From contig JAPLRD010000035.1 in assembly GCA_026399375.1 (NCBI GenBank), positions 43,710 to 107,709 on the forward strand: DNA of 64,000 nucleotides, read 5' to 3'. Numbering within the stretch: the stretch's first letter is position 1; each line of letters starts with the position of its first letter. This stretch comes from Pseudomonadota bacterium. Its GTDB lineage: Bacteria > Pseudomonadota > Gammaproteobacteria > Burkholderiales > SG8-39. The notes under the pieces were generated by a model. It was given only the letters and a program-made list of their open reading frames with translations, was not told the DNA's origin and made no database searches. This document shows positions 1-9,023 of the stretch, piece after piece. The position numbers were made by a program, and so were the translations under genes.

Positions 1-1
1 G

Positions 2-415
2 CATTTCGACTGGGTGCACTCGGTTGCGCGCGAAAAAATCGCGCAGCGCCTCTCGCAGGCGCGCCCGGAGCAACTCGCGCCGCTCGAGATCTGCCTGCAG
101 GTTAACGTCAGCGGCGAAGCAAGCAAGAGCGGCGTGGCGCCGGAAGAGGTGCGCGCGCTGGCGGAGACCGTGCGTGCGTTGCCACGGCTCAGGCTGCGCG
201 GCCTGATGGCCGTTCCAGAGCCCAGCGACAACGTCGATCTGCAACGCGGGCGCTTTCGCAGTCTGCGCCTGCTGCAGGAGGAATTGAACGGCGCGGGCTT
301 CGGACTGGACACCCTGTCGATGGGAATGTCGCAGGATCTGGAGGCGGCGGTCATGGAAGGCGCTACCATCGTGCGCGTAGGTACCGCCATTTTCGGCGAA
401 AGGGTCAAGACGTGA
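2..415 (+). CDS. yggS: YggS/PLPBP family pyridoxal-phosphate-binding protein, 5'-truncated by window edge
   Basis: Only the C-terminal 137 residues are inside the window; the reading frame is open from base 2, so the gene starts upstream. The family binds pyridoxal 5'-phosphate in a single TIM-barrel domain and buffers cytosolic PLP, with effects on amino-acid metabolism. Visible landmarks are VHSV at the start, LRLRGLMAVP in the middle and the C-terminal SMGMSQDLEAAV followed by VRVGTAIFG, which form the phosphate-binding end of the barrel. The PLP lysine lies before the window. The stop overlaps the GTG start of proC by four bases, the usual yggS-proC pairing. Confidence 0.93.
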   Translation, partial: HFDWVHSVAREKIAQRLSQARPEQLAPLEICLQVNVSGEASKSGVAPEEVRALAETVRALPRLRLRGLMAVPEPSDNVDLQRGRFRSLRLLQEELNGAGFGLDTLSMGMSQDLEAAVMEGATIVRVGTAIFGERVKT

Positions 416-1221
416 ACATTACCTTCATCGGCGGCGGGAACATGGCTGCAGCCCTGATCGGTGGGCTCGTTGCCAAGGGACACGCGGGCAGCGCTATTCG
501 AGTGGTAGAGATTCAGGCCGAGGCGCGCGAGCGACTGGCCGTCCGGCACGGTGTCGACTGCGCAGTCAGCGTCGGCGCGCCGCTCGGCGACGTGGTGGTG
601 CTGGCGGTGAAGCCGCAGCAAATGCGGGCCGCAGCGGAGTCTTTGCGAACACTGCTCGAACGCCAACTGGTGATCACCATTGCGGCAGGCATCCGCCTCG
701 TTGATTTGTCGCGCTGGCTGGGTGGCTACCGCACCTTGGTGCGCTGCATGCCGAATACTCCGGCGCTCATCGGCGCCGGGTTCAGCGGCCTGTATGCGGC
801 CGTCGAGGTCGGCGCCGACCAGCGGGCCCAGGCCGAATCGATCTTGGGCGCCGTCGGGTCCACGCTCTGGGTCGCCGAGGAGGCCATGCTGGATCCCGTC
901 ACCGCGATTTCGGGCAGCGGCCCGGCTTACGTGTTCTACTTTATCGAGGCGCTGCAGCAGTCGGCGCGTGAAATGGGCTTCTCCGCCGCCGATGCGCGCA
1001 AACTGGCGGTGGAGACTTTTCTCGGCACCGCCAGGCTCGCCGCGCAGAGTCCGGAAGACGTGAAGCTGCTGCGCGAGCGCGTCACCTCCAAGGGCGGAAC
1101 CACCGAGCGCGCGCTTGCCAGCATGGAGTCCGACCGGGTCAAGGACCTGATCGTGCGCGCGCTGCACACGGCCAACGAGCGCGCCCACGAGCTGGGCGAA
1201 CAACTGGGCAGGGAGACATAA
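412..1221 (+). CDS. proC: Pyrroline-5-carboxylate reductase
   Basis: Catalyses NAD(P)H-dependent reduction of 1-pyrroline-5-carboxylate to proline, the last step of proline synthesis, in the cytoplasm. The 269-residue length is normal. An N-terminal Rossmann motif GGGNMA (residues 7-12) binds the nucleotide. The C-terminal dimer and active-site region holds SGSGPAYVFYF (about 167-177) and TSKGGTTERAL (about 224-234), both family signatures. It starts with GTG inside the stop of the yggS-like gene (GTGA overlap), and its TAA abuts the next ATG, so the three genes look translationally coupled. Confidence 0.96.
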   Translation: MNITFIGGGNMAAALIGGLVAKGHAGSAIRVVEIQAEARERLAVRHGVDCAVSVGAPLGDVVVLAVKPQQMRAAAESLRTLLERQLVITIAAGIRLVDLSRWLGGYRTLVRCMPNTPALIGAGFSGLYAAVEVGADQRAQAESILGAVGSTLWVAEEAMLDPVTAISGSGPAYVFYFIEALQQSAREMGFSAADARKLAVETFLGTARLAAQSPEDVKLLRERVTSKGGTTERALASMESDRVKDLIVRALHTANERAHELGEQLGRET

Positions 1222-1794
1222 ATGCTCAACCAGATTCTGCGTTTTCTGCTGGACACGGTCTTCGGGTTCTTCGTCTTCGTGCTGCTGGCGCGCTTTTATC
1301 TGCAATTGCTGCGCGCGCCGTTTCGCAATCCTCTGGGCCAGTTCGTCACCGCCCTGACCAACTGGCTGGTCCTGCCGGCGCGTCGTTTCATTCCGGGCAT
1401 GTTCGGACTGGATATGGCCAGTTTTCTGCTCGCATGGCTGCTTGAAGCGCTGCTGCTGTTTCTGCTCTATTTTCTCAGGGGGGGAAGCGTGGTCGGGACC
1501 TCCGGACTGGCGGTGGGGATTTTCTTCAGCCTCGGCCTGCTCGAACTGGCGCGCTTCAGCCTGTATCTCCTGATCGGCGTTATCCTGATTCAGGCGGTGA
1601 TCAGCTGGATCAATCCTTATGCACCGCTGGCGCCGCTGTTCAATACGCTTACCGGCCCTTTCTTGCGGCCGTTCCGTCGCTTGATTCCGCCCATAGGCAA
1701 CGTGGATCTGTCGCCGCTGTTTGCGCTGGTCGCGGCGCAGCTGCTTTTGATTCCACTGGAATACGTCGCGCGCTCGGTGTCGCTGCTGCTTTGA
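1222..1794 (+). CDS. yggT: YggT family integral membrane protein
   Basis: A hydrophobic 190-residue protein with two related halves, each beginning with a long hydrophobic helix and holding an aromatic/proline-rich YGGT signature (around residues 40-60 and 125-150, the second with ISWINPYAPL and PFLRPFRRLIPP). About four membrane segments are predicted by eye. The family is inner-membrane and linked to osmotic stress tolerance and cell-division or membrane organisation in several bacteria; its biochemical role is not settled. The ATG directly follows the proC stop, and its own stop overlaps the TTG start of the DUF167 gene. Confidence 0.93.
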   Translation: MLNQILRFLLDTVFGFFVFVLLARFYLQLLRAPFRNPLGQFVTALTNWLVLPARRFIPGMFGLDMASFLLAWLLEALLLFLLYFLRGGSVVGTSGLAVGIFFSLGLLELARFSLYLLIGVILIQAVISWINPYAPLAPLFNTLTGPFLRPFRRLIPPIGNVDLSPLFALVAAQLLLIPLEYVARSVSLLL

Positions 1795-2084
1795 GCTGGT
1801 ACAAGACCGGCGGCGACGGCGTCACCATTCAGATCCACGCCCAGCCCGGCGCGAAACGCACCGAAATTTCCGGATTGCATGGCGATTGTCTCAAGTTGCG
1901 CCTGGCCTCGCCCCCCGTGGACGGGAAAGCGAATGAATGCCTGATCGAGTTTCTTGCATCGCGCCTGGGTGTGAGGCGGGCTCAGGTGAGCATAGTTCGG
2001 GGAGCAAGCTCGCGCCGCAAGACGGTGTTCGTGGCGGTGGCGGGGCTGGACCCCGCGGTCCTGCTCGAGGTCGGCGGCGCGTAG
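1791..2084 (+). CDS. DUF167 (YggU-like) small conserved protein
   Basis: A 97-residue protein of the YggU/DUF167 family, small alpha/beta proteins of unknown function commonly placed after yggT. The core KLRLASPPVDGKANECLIEFLA (split here as KLRLASPPVDG and KANECLIEFLA, about residues 35-56) is the conserved family signature, followed by VSIVRGASSRRKTV. I chose the TTG start because it overlaps the yggT stop as TTGA and gives a normal-length protein; no ATG lies earlier in frame before the conserved core. It ends the plus-strand run and converges on pyrX. Confidence 0.88.
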   Translation: MSWYKTGGDGVTIQIHAQPGAKRTEISGLHGDCLKLRLASPPVDGKANECLIEFLASRLGVRRAQVSIVRGASSRRKTVFVAVAGLDPAVLLEVGGA

Positions 2085-2111
2085 TATTTCCGCGCCTGCT
2101 TCAGACCGTGT

Positions 2112-3302
2112 TCAGTCGGTCTTGGCGTCGTAGACGATCTGGCCCTGCACCAGCGTATAGCGCACCTTGCCTGGCAACTCGATCCCGAGAAAGGGCGTGT
2201 TCTTGCCCTGGCTTCTCAGCCCGGCTGCGCTCACCTTCCGATACTCTTCCGCATCGAATATGCAGATATCCGCCGTATGGCCGACGGACAGATGACCGCT
2301 GTCCAGGTTGAGCACCCGTGCAGCGTCATGCGTGACGCGGGCGAGCGCCTGAACCAGCGGTACCTTCATTTCAATCGCCCATTTCAACGTGAGTGGCAGC
2401 AAAAGTTCCAGACCCGTCGCACCGGCTTCCGATTCGCCGAATGGCAGCAGCTTGGAGTCCTCGTCCACGGGCGTATGGTCGGAGCAGAGCGCATCGATGG
2501 TGCCGTCCTTCAGCCCCTCGCGCAGGGCGTCGCGATCGCGCCCGCTGCGCAGCGGCGGCGACAGGTGGCAATGCGAATCGAAGTAGCCCAGGTCCATTTC
2601 CGACAGGTGCGCGTGGTGGATGCCGGCATCGCAGCTCAGCTTCAGCCCCTCGCGCTTGGCCGCGCGCACCATCGCCACGCCTTCGCGGGTCGACAGGCGG
2701 CACAGGTGGACTCGTGCGCCGGTGGCGCGCGTCACTTCGATGATGGTCGCAATGGCGATGGTCTCGGCAAAGGCGGGGATCCCCGGCAAACCCAAACGTG
2801 TCGCCACTTCACCGTCGTGCGCGACGCCGTCTTTCGACAGGTAACCGTCCTGCGGGCGCAGCCAGACGCAAAAACCGAATGTGGCGGCATATTGCAGCGC
2901 GCGCCACAGCACCTGATTGTCCTTCAGCGGCACATCGGCATGGGAGAAGCCGACGCAGCCGGCGTCGCGCAATTCCGCCATCTCGGTAAGCTGTTCGCCG
3001 GCCAGGCCGATGGTGAGCGCGCCGATCGGGTACACGTGCGCCAGATTGAGCGTCTTGGCGCGGTGCTTGAGCATTTCCACCAGCCCGGGTTCATCCAGCG
3101 GTGGGTCGGTATCGGGCGGACAGGCGAGGCTGGTTACGCCGCCCGCGACCGCGGCCAACATTTCCGATTCGAGCGTCGCTTTGTATTCGAAGCCCGGCTC
3201 GCGCAGGCGCGCCGCGAGGTCGACCGCGACATAAACGTCGGTCCTGGCGTCGATGTTGTTCTTGGGGTCGATCAGGCGACCATTCTTGATATGAATTTTC
3301 AT
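2112..3302 (-). CDS. pyrX: PyrX-type non-catalytic dihydroorotase homologue with an apparent internal deletion
   Basis: A 396-residue amidohydrolase-fold protein downstream of pyrB. Active dihydroorotases carry a zinc-binding HxH after the first strand (D-x-HVHLR). Here the matching stretch is D28-L-A-A-R-L-R, so both histidines are missing, as in PyrX/PyrC' proteins that serve as structural partners of aspartate carbamoyltransferase. Other family blocks remain (VAGGVTSLACPPDTDP, GVGFSHAD-like segment, ALCSDHTPVDEDSKLLPF). The N-terminus runs MKIHIKNGRLIDP to TDVYVAV and then straight to DLAARLREPG. Homologues as I recall them carry some 30-35 residues between those points, so an in-frame deletion of part of the beta-sandwich is likely. 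A separate active dihydroorotase must be encoded elsewhere. Confidence 0.88.
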   Translation of the reverse strand: MKIHIKNGRLIDPKNNIDARTDVYVAVDLAARLREPGFEYKATLESEMLAAVAGGVTSLACPPDTDPPLDEPGLVEMLKHRAKTLNLAHVYPIGALTIGLAGEQLTEMAELRDAGCVGFSHADVPLKDNQVLWRALQYAATFGFCVWLRPQDGYLSKDGVAHDGEVATRLGLPGIPAFAETIAIATIIEVTRATGARVHLCRLSTREGVAMVRAAKREGLKLSCDAGIHHAHLSEMDLGYFDSHCHLSPPLRSGRDRDALREGLKDGTIDALCSDHTPVDEDSKLLPFGESEAGATGLELLLPLTLKWAIEMKVPLVQALARVTHDAARVLNLDSGHLSVGHTADICIFDAEEYRKVSAAGLRSQGKNTPFLGIELPGKVRYTLVQGQIVYDAKTD

Positions 3303-3307
3303 CTGAT

Positions 3308-4255
3308 TCAGTTCCCCGCCAGTATGCTCATCACCGCCATCCTGACGGCGATGCCGAACGTCACCTGCGACAGGATGACCGCATGCGCGCCGTCGGCGAC
3401 CGCCGAGTCGATCTCCACGCCGCGGTTCAACGGCCCCGGGTGCATGACGATGGCGTCGGGTTTGGCCAGAGCCAGTTTTTCCGGGGTCAGGCCGTAGTAT
3501 TTGAAGAATTCCTGCGCCGAAGGCAGCAGCGCGCCGCGCATGCGCTCGCTTTGCAGGCGCAGCATCACCACCACGTCGACGTCGCGCAGGCCTTTTTCAA
3601 GGTCGTGATACACCGTGACGCCCAGCTTTTCCACTCCGGACGGAATCAGGGTCATGGGTCCGATCACGCGTATATCTGGCGTGCCCATGATGGTGAGGGC
3701 GTGGATGAGTGAGCGCGCCACGCGCGAATGCAGCACGTCGCCGACGATCGCCACCGAAAGGCGCGTGAAATCCTTCTTGAAGTGGCGGATGGTGTAGAGA
3801 TCGAGCAGGCCCTGGGTCGGATGGGCGTGGCGGCCGTCGCCTGCGTTGACCACGTGCAGGTGGCTGGCAACATGGCTCGCGATCAGATGCGGCGCGCCGC
3901 TCTGCGCGTGCCGGACCACGAACATGTCCGCGTGCATCGCCGAGAGATTGTCCACCGTGTCGAGCAGGGTCTCGCCCTTGGTATGCGAGGAGATCGCGAT
4001 ATTGAGGTTGATGACGTCCGCCGACAGGCGCTTGGCGGCAATCTCGAACGTGGTGCGCGTTCGAGTCGAGTTCTCGAAGAACAGATTGAACACCGATTTT
4101 CCCCGGAGCAGCGGGACCTTCTTCACCTCGCGCGCGGTGACGCCGACGAAAGAAGTAGCGGTATCCAGAATGTGGGTAAGAGTCTCCCGCGGCAGACCTT
4201 CGATGGTAAGAAGGTGCTGCAGTTCGCCTTTTTCGTTTAATTGTGGGTTACGCAT
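3308..4255 (-). CDS. pyrB: Aspartate carbamoyltransferase catalytic subunit
   Basis: Condenses carbamoyl phosphate with aspartate, the committed step of pyrimidine synthesis, in the cytoplasm. At 315 residues the length is typical of class A-type chains that associate with PyrC/PyrX partners. The carbamoyl-phosphate motif is ENSTRTRT (residues 61-68). [12 protein letters not shown] and [13 protein letters not shown] mark the second half. The gene overlaps the end of pyrR by eight bases and is followed after five bases by pyrX, so catalytic and structural partners are co-transcribed. Confidence 0.96.
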   Translation of the reverse strand: MRNPQLNEKGELQHLLTIEGLPRETLTHILDTATSFVGVTAREVKKVPLLRGKSVFNLFFENSTRTRTTFEIAAKRLSADVINLNIAISSHTKGETLLDTVDNLSAMHADMFVVRHAQSGAPHLIASHVASHLHVVNAGDGRHAHPTQGLLDLYTIRHFKKDFTRLSVAIVGDVLHSRVARSLIHALTIMGTPDIRVIGPMTLIPSGVEKLGVTVYHDLEKGLRDVDVVVMLRLQSERMRGALLPSAQEFFKYYGLTPEKLALAKPDAIVMHPGPLNRGVEIDSAVADGAHAVILSQVTFGIAVRMAVMSILAGN

Positions 4256-4745
4256 CCATTTTCAACCTGAGTTTGCCAAATTCATCCCGGTCCAGAACCA
4301 GCATGGGTCCAGGCGGAAGCTCCAGCCTGGCGCCTATGTATTGTGCGGCGACCGGCAATTCGCGCCCGCCGCGGTCGATCAGCACGGCGAGACTGATCGA
4401 CGCCGGCCGGCCGTAGTCGAACAGTTCGTTCATCGCCCCGCGCACCGTGCGGCCGGTGTAGAGCACGTCGTCGACCAGCACGATATGGCGGCCGTCGACA
4501 TCGAAAGGAATCTGCGTCGGCTTTATCTGTGGATGCAGGCCGGTCTTGTCGAAGTCGTCGCGGTAGAACGAAATATCGAGCAGGCCCAGCGGCAGCGAAA
4601 TGCCGAGCGCGGAATGCAACTCTTCGGCCAGCCAGACGCCGCCGGTATGAATGCCGACCAGCGCGGTGTCCGCGGTCACGTGCGGTTTCAACTGCTGCAC
4701 CAACGAGGCGCACAGCGTTTCGGGATCAGGAAGAGCCAGGGTCAT
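4248..4745 (-). CDS. pyrR: PyrR: pyrimidine operon regulator / uracil phosphoribosyltransferase
   Basis: A 165-residue phosphoribosyltransferase-fold protein. The PRPP-binding loop is [13 protein letters not shown] (residues 88-100), and [13 protein letters not shown] near residue 31 is the second family signature. Gram-positive PyrR proteins bind mRNA to attenuate pyr operons and also make UMP from uracil and PRPP; in proteobacteria the regulatory role is less clear. I see no attenuator hairpin in the few bases before pyrB, which overlaps pyrR. The start overlaps the 3' end of ruvX by 20 bases. Confidence 0.92.
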   Translation of the reverse strand: MTLALPDPETLCASLVQQLKPHVTADTALVGIHTGGVWLAEELHSALGISLPLGLLDISFYRDDFDKTGLHPQIKPTQIPFDVDGRHIVLVDDVLYTGRTVRGAMNELFDYGRPASISLAVLIDRGGRELPVAAQYIGARLELPPGPMLVLDRDEFGKLRLKMDA

Positions 4746-5247
4746 CGAAATAGCTTTGTAAAATGATTTGTGCCGATATTTGGTGCGCGTGCAGCTTGTG
4801 CTTGCGCCCGCCTTTTCCGGTTGCGCGCAACGCTTCTTCCGCCGAAGCCGAACTCAGGCGCTCGTCCACCAGCCTGACCGGCAGGCTGAAGCGCGACTCC
4901 AGCTGCCGCGCAAAGCGGCGACAGCGCCGGGTCATTTCGTGTTCCGTGCCGTCCATCGACAGGGGCAGCCCCACCACCAGAAAGACGGGCTTCCATTCGG
5001 CGACGAGCGCGGCAATCTGGTCCATGCGCTGCGCTTTGCCCTCGGCCGTGATCAGCGTCAGCGGATGCGCCGCGGCTATGCTCGATTCGCCCACGGCGAC
5101 GCCGGTAAACTTTTCTCCGAAGTCAAAGGCCAGCACGGTGCCGGATACCGACTTCAAGGGAAGCAATGCGCTCCCGGAAGCTGCGTCTGGTGCAGCGATG
5201 TGCAGCGGATCCCGGTCTCTTCCTGCCCCCATATGCGCCTCAAGCAT
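4726..5247 (-). CDS. ruvX: RuvX/YqgF putative Holliday junction resolvase (pre-16S rRNA nuclease)
   Basis: RNase H-like fold protein implicated in 5' maturation of 16S rRNA and annotated as a Holliday junction resolvase. The first catalytic aspartate is in LAFDFGEK (about residues 39-46), with [10 protein letters not shown] and [15 protein letters not shown] in the middle and the last acidic block near [15 protein letters not shown] chose ATG at 5247 because it overlaps the yqgE stop by eight bases and has GAGGA upstream. This leaves about 35 residues before the conserved core, longer than usual, so a start at ATG 5232 or a TTG nearer the core is possible. Confidence 0.88.
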   Translation of the reverse strand: MLEAHMGAGRDRDPLHIAAPDAASGSALLPLKSVSGTVLAFDFGEKFTGVAVGESSIAAAHPLTLITAEGKAQRMDQIAALVAEWKPVFLVVGLPLSMDGTEHEMTRRCRRFARQLESRFSLPVRLVDERLSSASAEEALRATGKGGRKHKLHAHQISAQIILQSYFDDPGSS

Positions 5248-5797
5248 GTCCCGCGTCCTCGGACAGGCTGGCGAAATCCACACCCAGCAGTTCCATCGCT
5301 GCGGGCAATTTCTCCTCGGCCGGCAAGTCGAAAATGATCTGCTCGCCCGCATCCACGCTCAGCCACGCGTTCTGCCCCAGCTCGTGCTCGAGTTGCCCCG
5401 CCGCCCAGCCGGAGTAGCCCAGAGTGACCAGCATCTTGGCCGGACCGTTGCCCTTGCCCACCGCTTCGAGTATGTCTTTGGATGTCGTGAGGCCGAGGCT
5501 GTCTCCGATCTTCAACGTCGAGTGCCAGTCCCCGACAGGCTGGTGCAGCACGAAACCCCGGTCGGTTTGAACGGGTCCGCCGAAATAGACGGGGAGATCG
5601 TGGAGTTCGTGCGGTTCCAGCTTGATATTGATGCGCTCGAACAGCGCCTGGAGGCTCAGGTCGATGGGGCGATTGATCACCACCCCCAGCGCGCCCTGAT
5701 CATTGTGTTCGCAGATAAAGGTGAGGGATTTTGCAAAATAGGGATCCACCATATTCGGCATCGCAATCAGAAAATGGTGGGTGAGATCGATCGCCAC
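5240..5797 (-). CDS. yqgE: YqgE/AlgH family protein
   Basis: A 185-residue YqgE/AlgH (DUF179) protein. Conserved blocks are [17 protein letters not shown] at the N-terminus, [15 protein letters not shown] in the first third, [16 protein letters not shown] and the C-terminal [15 protein letters not shown]. The fold is known but the function is not; in Pseudomonas the homologue AlgH was first linked to alginate regulation. It is the first gene of a minus-strand run yqgE-ruvX-pyrR-pyrB-pyrX whose members overlap or nearly touch, an arrangement common in betaproteobacteria. Confidence 0.94.
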   Translation of the reverse strand: MAIDLTHHFLIAMPNMVDPYFAKSLTFICEHNDQGALGVVINRPIDLSLQALFERINIKLEPHELHDLPVYFGGPVQTDRGFVLHQPVGDWHSTLKIGDSLGLTTSKDILEAVGKGNGPAKMLVTLGYSGWAAGQLEHELGQNAWLSVDAGEQIIFDLPAEEKLPAAMELLGVDFASLSEDAGHA

Positions 5798-5835
5798 TGT
5801 GCTATTTTAAACCTTCTGGCGGAACATACACAATT

Positions 5836-7281
5836 TTGGCTCACAACCGACTGCTCTACGCGAAAACCCTAGTCTGGTTCCGGCGCGATCTGCGCGCGCA
5901 CGACCATGCCGCATTTTACCACGCGCTGAAAACCGGCCGGGCCGTCTACTGCGCCTTTGTATTCGACACCGAAATCCTGCGTTTGCTGCCGCCGCAAGCC
6001 GGAAGGCGCGTGGAATTCATCTGGCAATCGGTGCGGGAACTGGCCGAAGCGCTGCGCGATGCCGGCGGCGGCCTGCTGGTCCTGCACGGTCCGGCGCGCG
6101 AAGCAATCCCGAAGCTTGCCGCGAAGCTGGGTGTGCAGGCGGTTTTTGCCAATCGCGACTACGAGCCTTCGGCGCAGGCGCGCGACGCAGCGGTCGCCGG
6201 CGCGCTCGCGGCGCAGGGCGTGGAATTTCAGACCTGCAAAGACCAAGTGATATTCGAGGGTGCGGAACTCCTCACTCAAAGCGGCAGACCGTATTCCGTG
6301 TTCACGCCCTACAAGAACGCTTGGCTGAAAAAGCTGGATTGCGCGTCCTACTCGCCCTTCGTCACGGAAAAGCATTTCGGACGCCTGGCCAGGCCGCCGA
6401 GGCAGCCCCTGCCCCCGCTCCCGGATCTCGGGTTTGCGGCAACGAATCTGGCTCAACAGCGGGCAGGTGCCGGCATGAAGGGCGCGAAGACCTTGTTGCA
6501 CAACTTCGAAAAGCGCATCGACACCTACTCGGAGACGCGGGATTTCCCCGCGCTGGACGGTTCTTCACGCCTGTCGGTGCACCTGCGCTTCGGCACCGTA
6601 TCGATTCGAAGACTGGTGGCGCTGGCGCAGGCACGGGCCAGCCGGGGCGCCGCGGCATGGCTATCCGAACTGGTCTGGCGCGACTTCTATTTCGCCATCC
6701 TCTCGCATCACCCTGGGGTGACGGTGTCGGCGTTTCATCCAGAATACGATGCGCTCGAATTCGAAAACAGGGAGGACTACTTCGCCGCCTGGTGCGCCGG
6801 CCGAACCGGATATCCGCTGGTGGATGCCGCCATGCAGCAGATCAACCAGACCGGCTTCATGCACAATCGCCTGCGCATGGTGAGCGCCTCGTTTCTGGTG
6901 AAGGATCTGGGTATCGACTGGCGATGGGGCGAAAAATACTTCGCCGACAATCTGCTCGATTACGACCTTGCCGCCAACAACGGCGGCTGGCAATGGGCGG
7001 CGTCGACCGGATGCGACGCGCAACCCTATTTCAGAATCTTCAATCCGGTGACCCAGTCGGAGAAATTCGACGCCCGGGGAAAATTCATTCGCAACCATCT
7101 GCCGCAGCTCGCTCGCGTTCCCGACCGTTTCATCCACGCGCCGTGGAAAATGGGACAAGAGGAGCAGGAAAAGGCGGGCTGCATCTTGGGCCGCGACTAT
7201 CCGTTGCCTGTCGTCGATCACGCCGCGGCGCGTGCCAGAACGCTGGAGCGCTATGGCAAGGCCAGGAGAAACAAGGCCTAG
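5836..7281 (+). CDS. phrB: Deoxyribodipyrimidine photolyase (class I CPD photolyase)
   Basis: Light-driven repair of cyclobutane pyrimidine dimers using FAD and an antenna chromophore. The 481-residue length is typical. The N-terminal antenna domain begins LVWFRRDLRAHDH (about residues 12-24). The FAD domain has LSVHLRFGTVSIR, ELVWRDFYF, and the C-terminal signatures MHNRLRMVSASFLVKDL and LAANNGGWQWAAS, followed by CDAQPYFRIFNP. The TTG start is used because there is no upstream in-frame ATG before the conserved core. Divergent from yqgE (38-bp gap); its stop overlaps the convergent rubredoxin gene by four bases. Confidence 0.95.
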   Translation: MAHNRLLYAKTLVWFRRDLRAHDHAAFYHALKTGRAVYCAFVFDTEILRLLPPQAGRRVEFIWQSVRELAEALRDAGGGLLVLHGPAREAIPKLAAKLGVQAVFANRDYEPSAQARDAAVAGALAAQGVEFQTCKDQVIFEGAELLTQSGRPYSVFTPYKNAWLKKLDCASYSPFVTEKHFGRLARPPRQPLPPLPDLGFAATNLAQQRAGAGMKGAKTLLHNFEKRIDTYSETRDFPALDGSSRLSVHLRFGTVSIRRLVALAQARASRGAAAWLSELVWRDFYFAILSHHPGVTVSAFHPEYDALEFENREDYFAAWCAGRTGYPLVDAAMQQINQTGFMHNRLRMVSASFLVKDLGIDWRWGEKYFADNLLDYDLAANNGGWQWAASTGCDAQPYFRIFNPVTQSEKFDARGKFIRNHLPQLARVPDRFIHAPWKMGQEEQEKAGCILGRDYPLPVVDHAAARARTLERYGKARRNKA

Positions 7282-7469
7282 ATTTCCACCATCTCGAAGT
7301 CTTCCTTGCGCGCACCGCACTCGGGGCAGGTCCAGTTGATTGGCACGTCGTCCCAACGCGTGCCTGGGAGAATACCCTCCCCCGGAGAGCCCGCGGCTTC
7401 GTCGTAGATGTAGCCGCAAATCAGGCACATCCAAGTCTTGAATTCGGGGCCGGCGGATGCTGCGCTCAT
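7278..7469 (-). CDS. Rubredoxin
   Basis: A 63-residue rubredoxin, a one-iron electron carrier. Two iron-binding CxxCG loops are complete: C15-L-I-C18-G and C48-P-E-C51-G. The spacing and the residues between them (YIYDEAAGSPGEGI, GTRWDDVP) match canonical short rubredoxins. The ATG at 7469 gives a short N-terminal tail before the fold. The gene ends within the photolyase stop codon on the other strand and lies head to head with thiD. Redox partner unknown; betaproteobacterial rubredoxins have been tied to oxidative stress and alkane hydroxylation, neither shown here. Confidence 0.93.
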   Translation of the reverse strand: MSAASAGPEFKTWMCLICGYIYDEAAGSPGEGILPGTRWDDVPINWTCPECGARKEDFEMVEI

Positions 7470-7520
7470 GTTCTGGTGCCCGGTTTGGGTTAAAATAGCG
7501 CAGCATCTTACCTTGTTGCC

Positions 7521-8381
7521 ATGTCTTGTTCCAGCATGGCGCCCACCATGCCCTCCTCCCTGCCTCCGATCGTCCTGAGCTTCGCCGGAACCGACCCCAC
7601 CGGCGGCGCCGGCATTCAAGCCGATTTGCTCACTTTGTCGAGCATGGGATGCCACGCGCTGAGCGTCGTCACCGCCATCACCGTGCAGGACACCGCGGGG
7701 GTCGAAGACATTCTTGCGATCGAAGCCGATTGGGTCATGGATCAGGCGCGGGTGCTGCTCGAAGACATGCCGGTGGCGGCGTTCAAGATCGGAATGGTGG
7801 GAAGCGTGGAGAATTGCGCCGCCATCGCCGAGGTGGTATCGGACTATCCCGACGTGCCGCTGATCCTCGATCCCGTCCTGGCTTCGGGACGCGGCGACGA
7901 GATGGCGACCGAGGACATGATCGAGGCGATGCGTGAATTGCTGATACCGCAGACCACCATCATCACGCCGAACAGCCTGGAGGCGCGGCGCCTGGCGGAC
8001 GACGGCAGCGACGAGGAGCGCTCGCTCGAGGATTGCGCCAAGCGCATTCTGGAGATGGGTTGCGAATACGTGCTGATTACCGGCACGCACGAAAATACGC
8101 CGCAGGTGGTAAACACGCTCTATGGCCAGCAAGGCGTGATCCGTAGCGACAGTTGGCAGCGTCTGCCCGGCAGCTATCACGGATCCGGCTGCACCCTGGC
8201 CTCGGCCATCGCCGCCACGCTTGCCAACGGCCTGGACATCCCCGAGGCGGTGCGCGAAGCGCAGGAATACACCTGGCAGACGCTCAACGCCGGTTTTCGA
8301 CCAGGCATGGGACAGCACATCCCCGACCGGTTCTTTTGGGCGCGCGAAGCAGAGGATGAAGAAGCGAAGCCGGAGGAATGA
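7521..8381 (+). CDS. thiD: Hydroxymethylpyrimidine/phosphomethylpyrimidine kinase
   Basis: Phosphorylates HMP and HMP-P to HMP-PP for thiamine synthesis. It is a ribokinase-fold enzyme of 286 residues. The N-terminal signature SFAGTDPTGGAGIQAD lies around residues 20-35, and the C-terminal anion-hole motif SYHGSGCTLASAIAA near residue 214 holds the catalytic region. The N-terminus has about ten extra residues before the first strand, with internal ATGs that could be the real start (for example MPSSLPPIVL). Three bases separate it from thiE, so thiD-thiE-hemL form one unit. No TPP riboswitch was seen in the short upstream gap. Confidence 0.95.
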   Translation: MSCSSMAPTMPSSLPPIVLSFAGTDPTGGAGIQADLLTLSSMGCHALSVVTAITVQDTAGVEDILAIEADWVMDQARVLLEDMPVAAFKIGMVGSVENCAAIAEVVSDYPDVPLILDPVLASGRGDEMATEDMIEAMRELLIPQTTIITPNSLEARRLADDGSDEERSLEDCAKRILEMGCEYVLITGTHENTPQVVNTLYGQQGVIRSDSWQRLPGSYHGSGCTLASAIAATLANGLDIPEAVREAQEYTWQTLNAGFRPGMGQHIPDRFFWAREAEDEEAKPEE

Positions 8382-8384
8382 AGC

Positions 8385-9023
8385 GTGAAGCGCAAGCTTG
8401 CAGGTTTGTACGCAGTCACCCCGGACGAGCCCGGCACGCAAGTCCTGGTGAGCAAGGTCGGCCAGGCCTTGCGCGGCGGCGCCACTGTCGTCCAGTACCG
8501 CAACAAGACCGCGGGTCGCGAACTGCGGCTCGAGCAGGGGCGCGCGCTTGCCGCGCTGTGCCGGCAAGCGGATGCCTGCTTTATCGTCAACGACGATCTC
8601 GCGCTCGCGCTGGAACTCGATGCCGACGGCCTGCACTGGGGCGGCGAGGACGGCGACCTGGCGGCGGCGAGAAAGCAGCTGGGACCAACCAGGCTGCTAG
8701 GCGCCTCCTGCTATGACAGAATCGAACTCGCGCAGGCTGCGGTGCTGGCAAACGTGGATTACCTCGCGTTCGGCAGCGTTTTCAGTTCCCCCACGAAACC
8801 TGCCGCAGTGCGCGCGCCGCTCGCCATCTTTTCCGAGGCGCGGCGCAGATTTTCGCTGCCGCTTGTGGCAATCGGCGGCATTACGCTGCAAAATGCGCCC
8901 CAGGTGTTCGCCGCCGGGGCGGACGCAGTGGCCGTGATCAGCGACCTGTTCGATGCCGGCGACATCGCCGAGCGCGCAGCCGGTTATACCCGACTTTCTC
9001 AACAACAGCGGATGCAGCAATGA
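8385..9023 (+). CDS. thiE: Thiamine phosphate synthase
   Basis: Couples HMP-PP with thiazole phosphate to give thiamine phosphate. A 212-residue TIM-barrel protein. [10 protein letters not shown] opens the first strand, [14 protein letters not shown] carries the YRNK phosphate-binding segment, and [20 protein letters not shown]-like sequence ([11 protein letters not shown], then [11 protein letters not shown]) gives the pyrophosphate and magnesium site. [24 protein letters not shown] is the C-terminal phosphate loop, seen as IGGIT and [12 protein letters not shown] is the start; the end overlaps hemL as ATGA. Confidence 0.95.
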   Translation: MKRKLAGLYAVTPDEPGTQVLVSKVGQALRGGATVVQYRNKTAGRELRLEQGRALAALCRQADACFIVNDDLALALELDADGLHWGGEDGDLAAARKQLGPTRLLGASCYDRIELAQAAVLANVDYLAFGSVFSSPTKPAAVRAPLAIFSEARRRFSLPLVAIGGITLQNAPQVFAAGADAVAVISDLFDAGDIAERAAGYTRLSQQQRMQQ

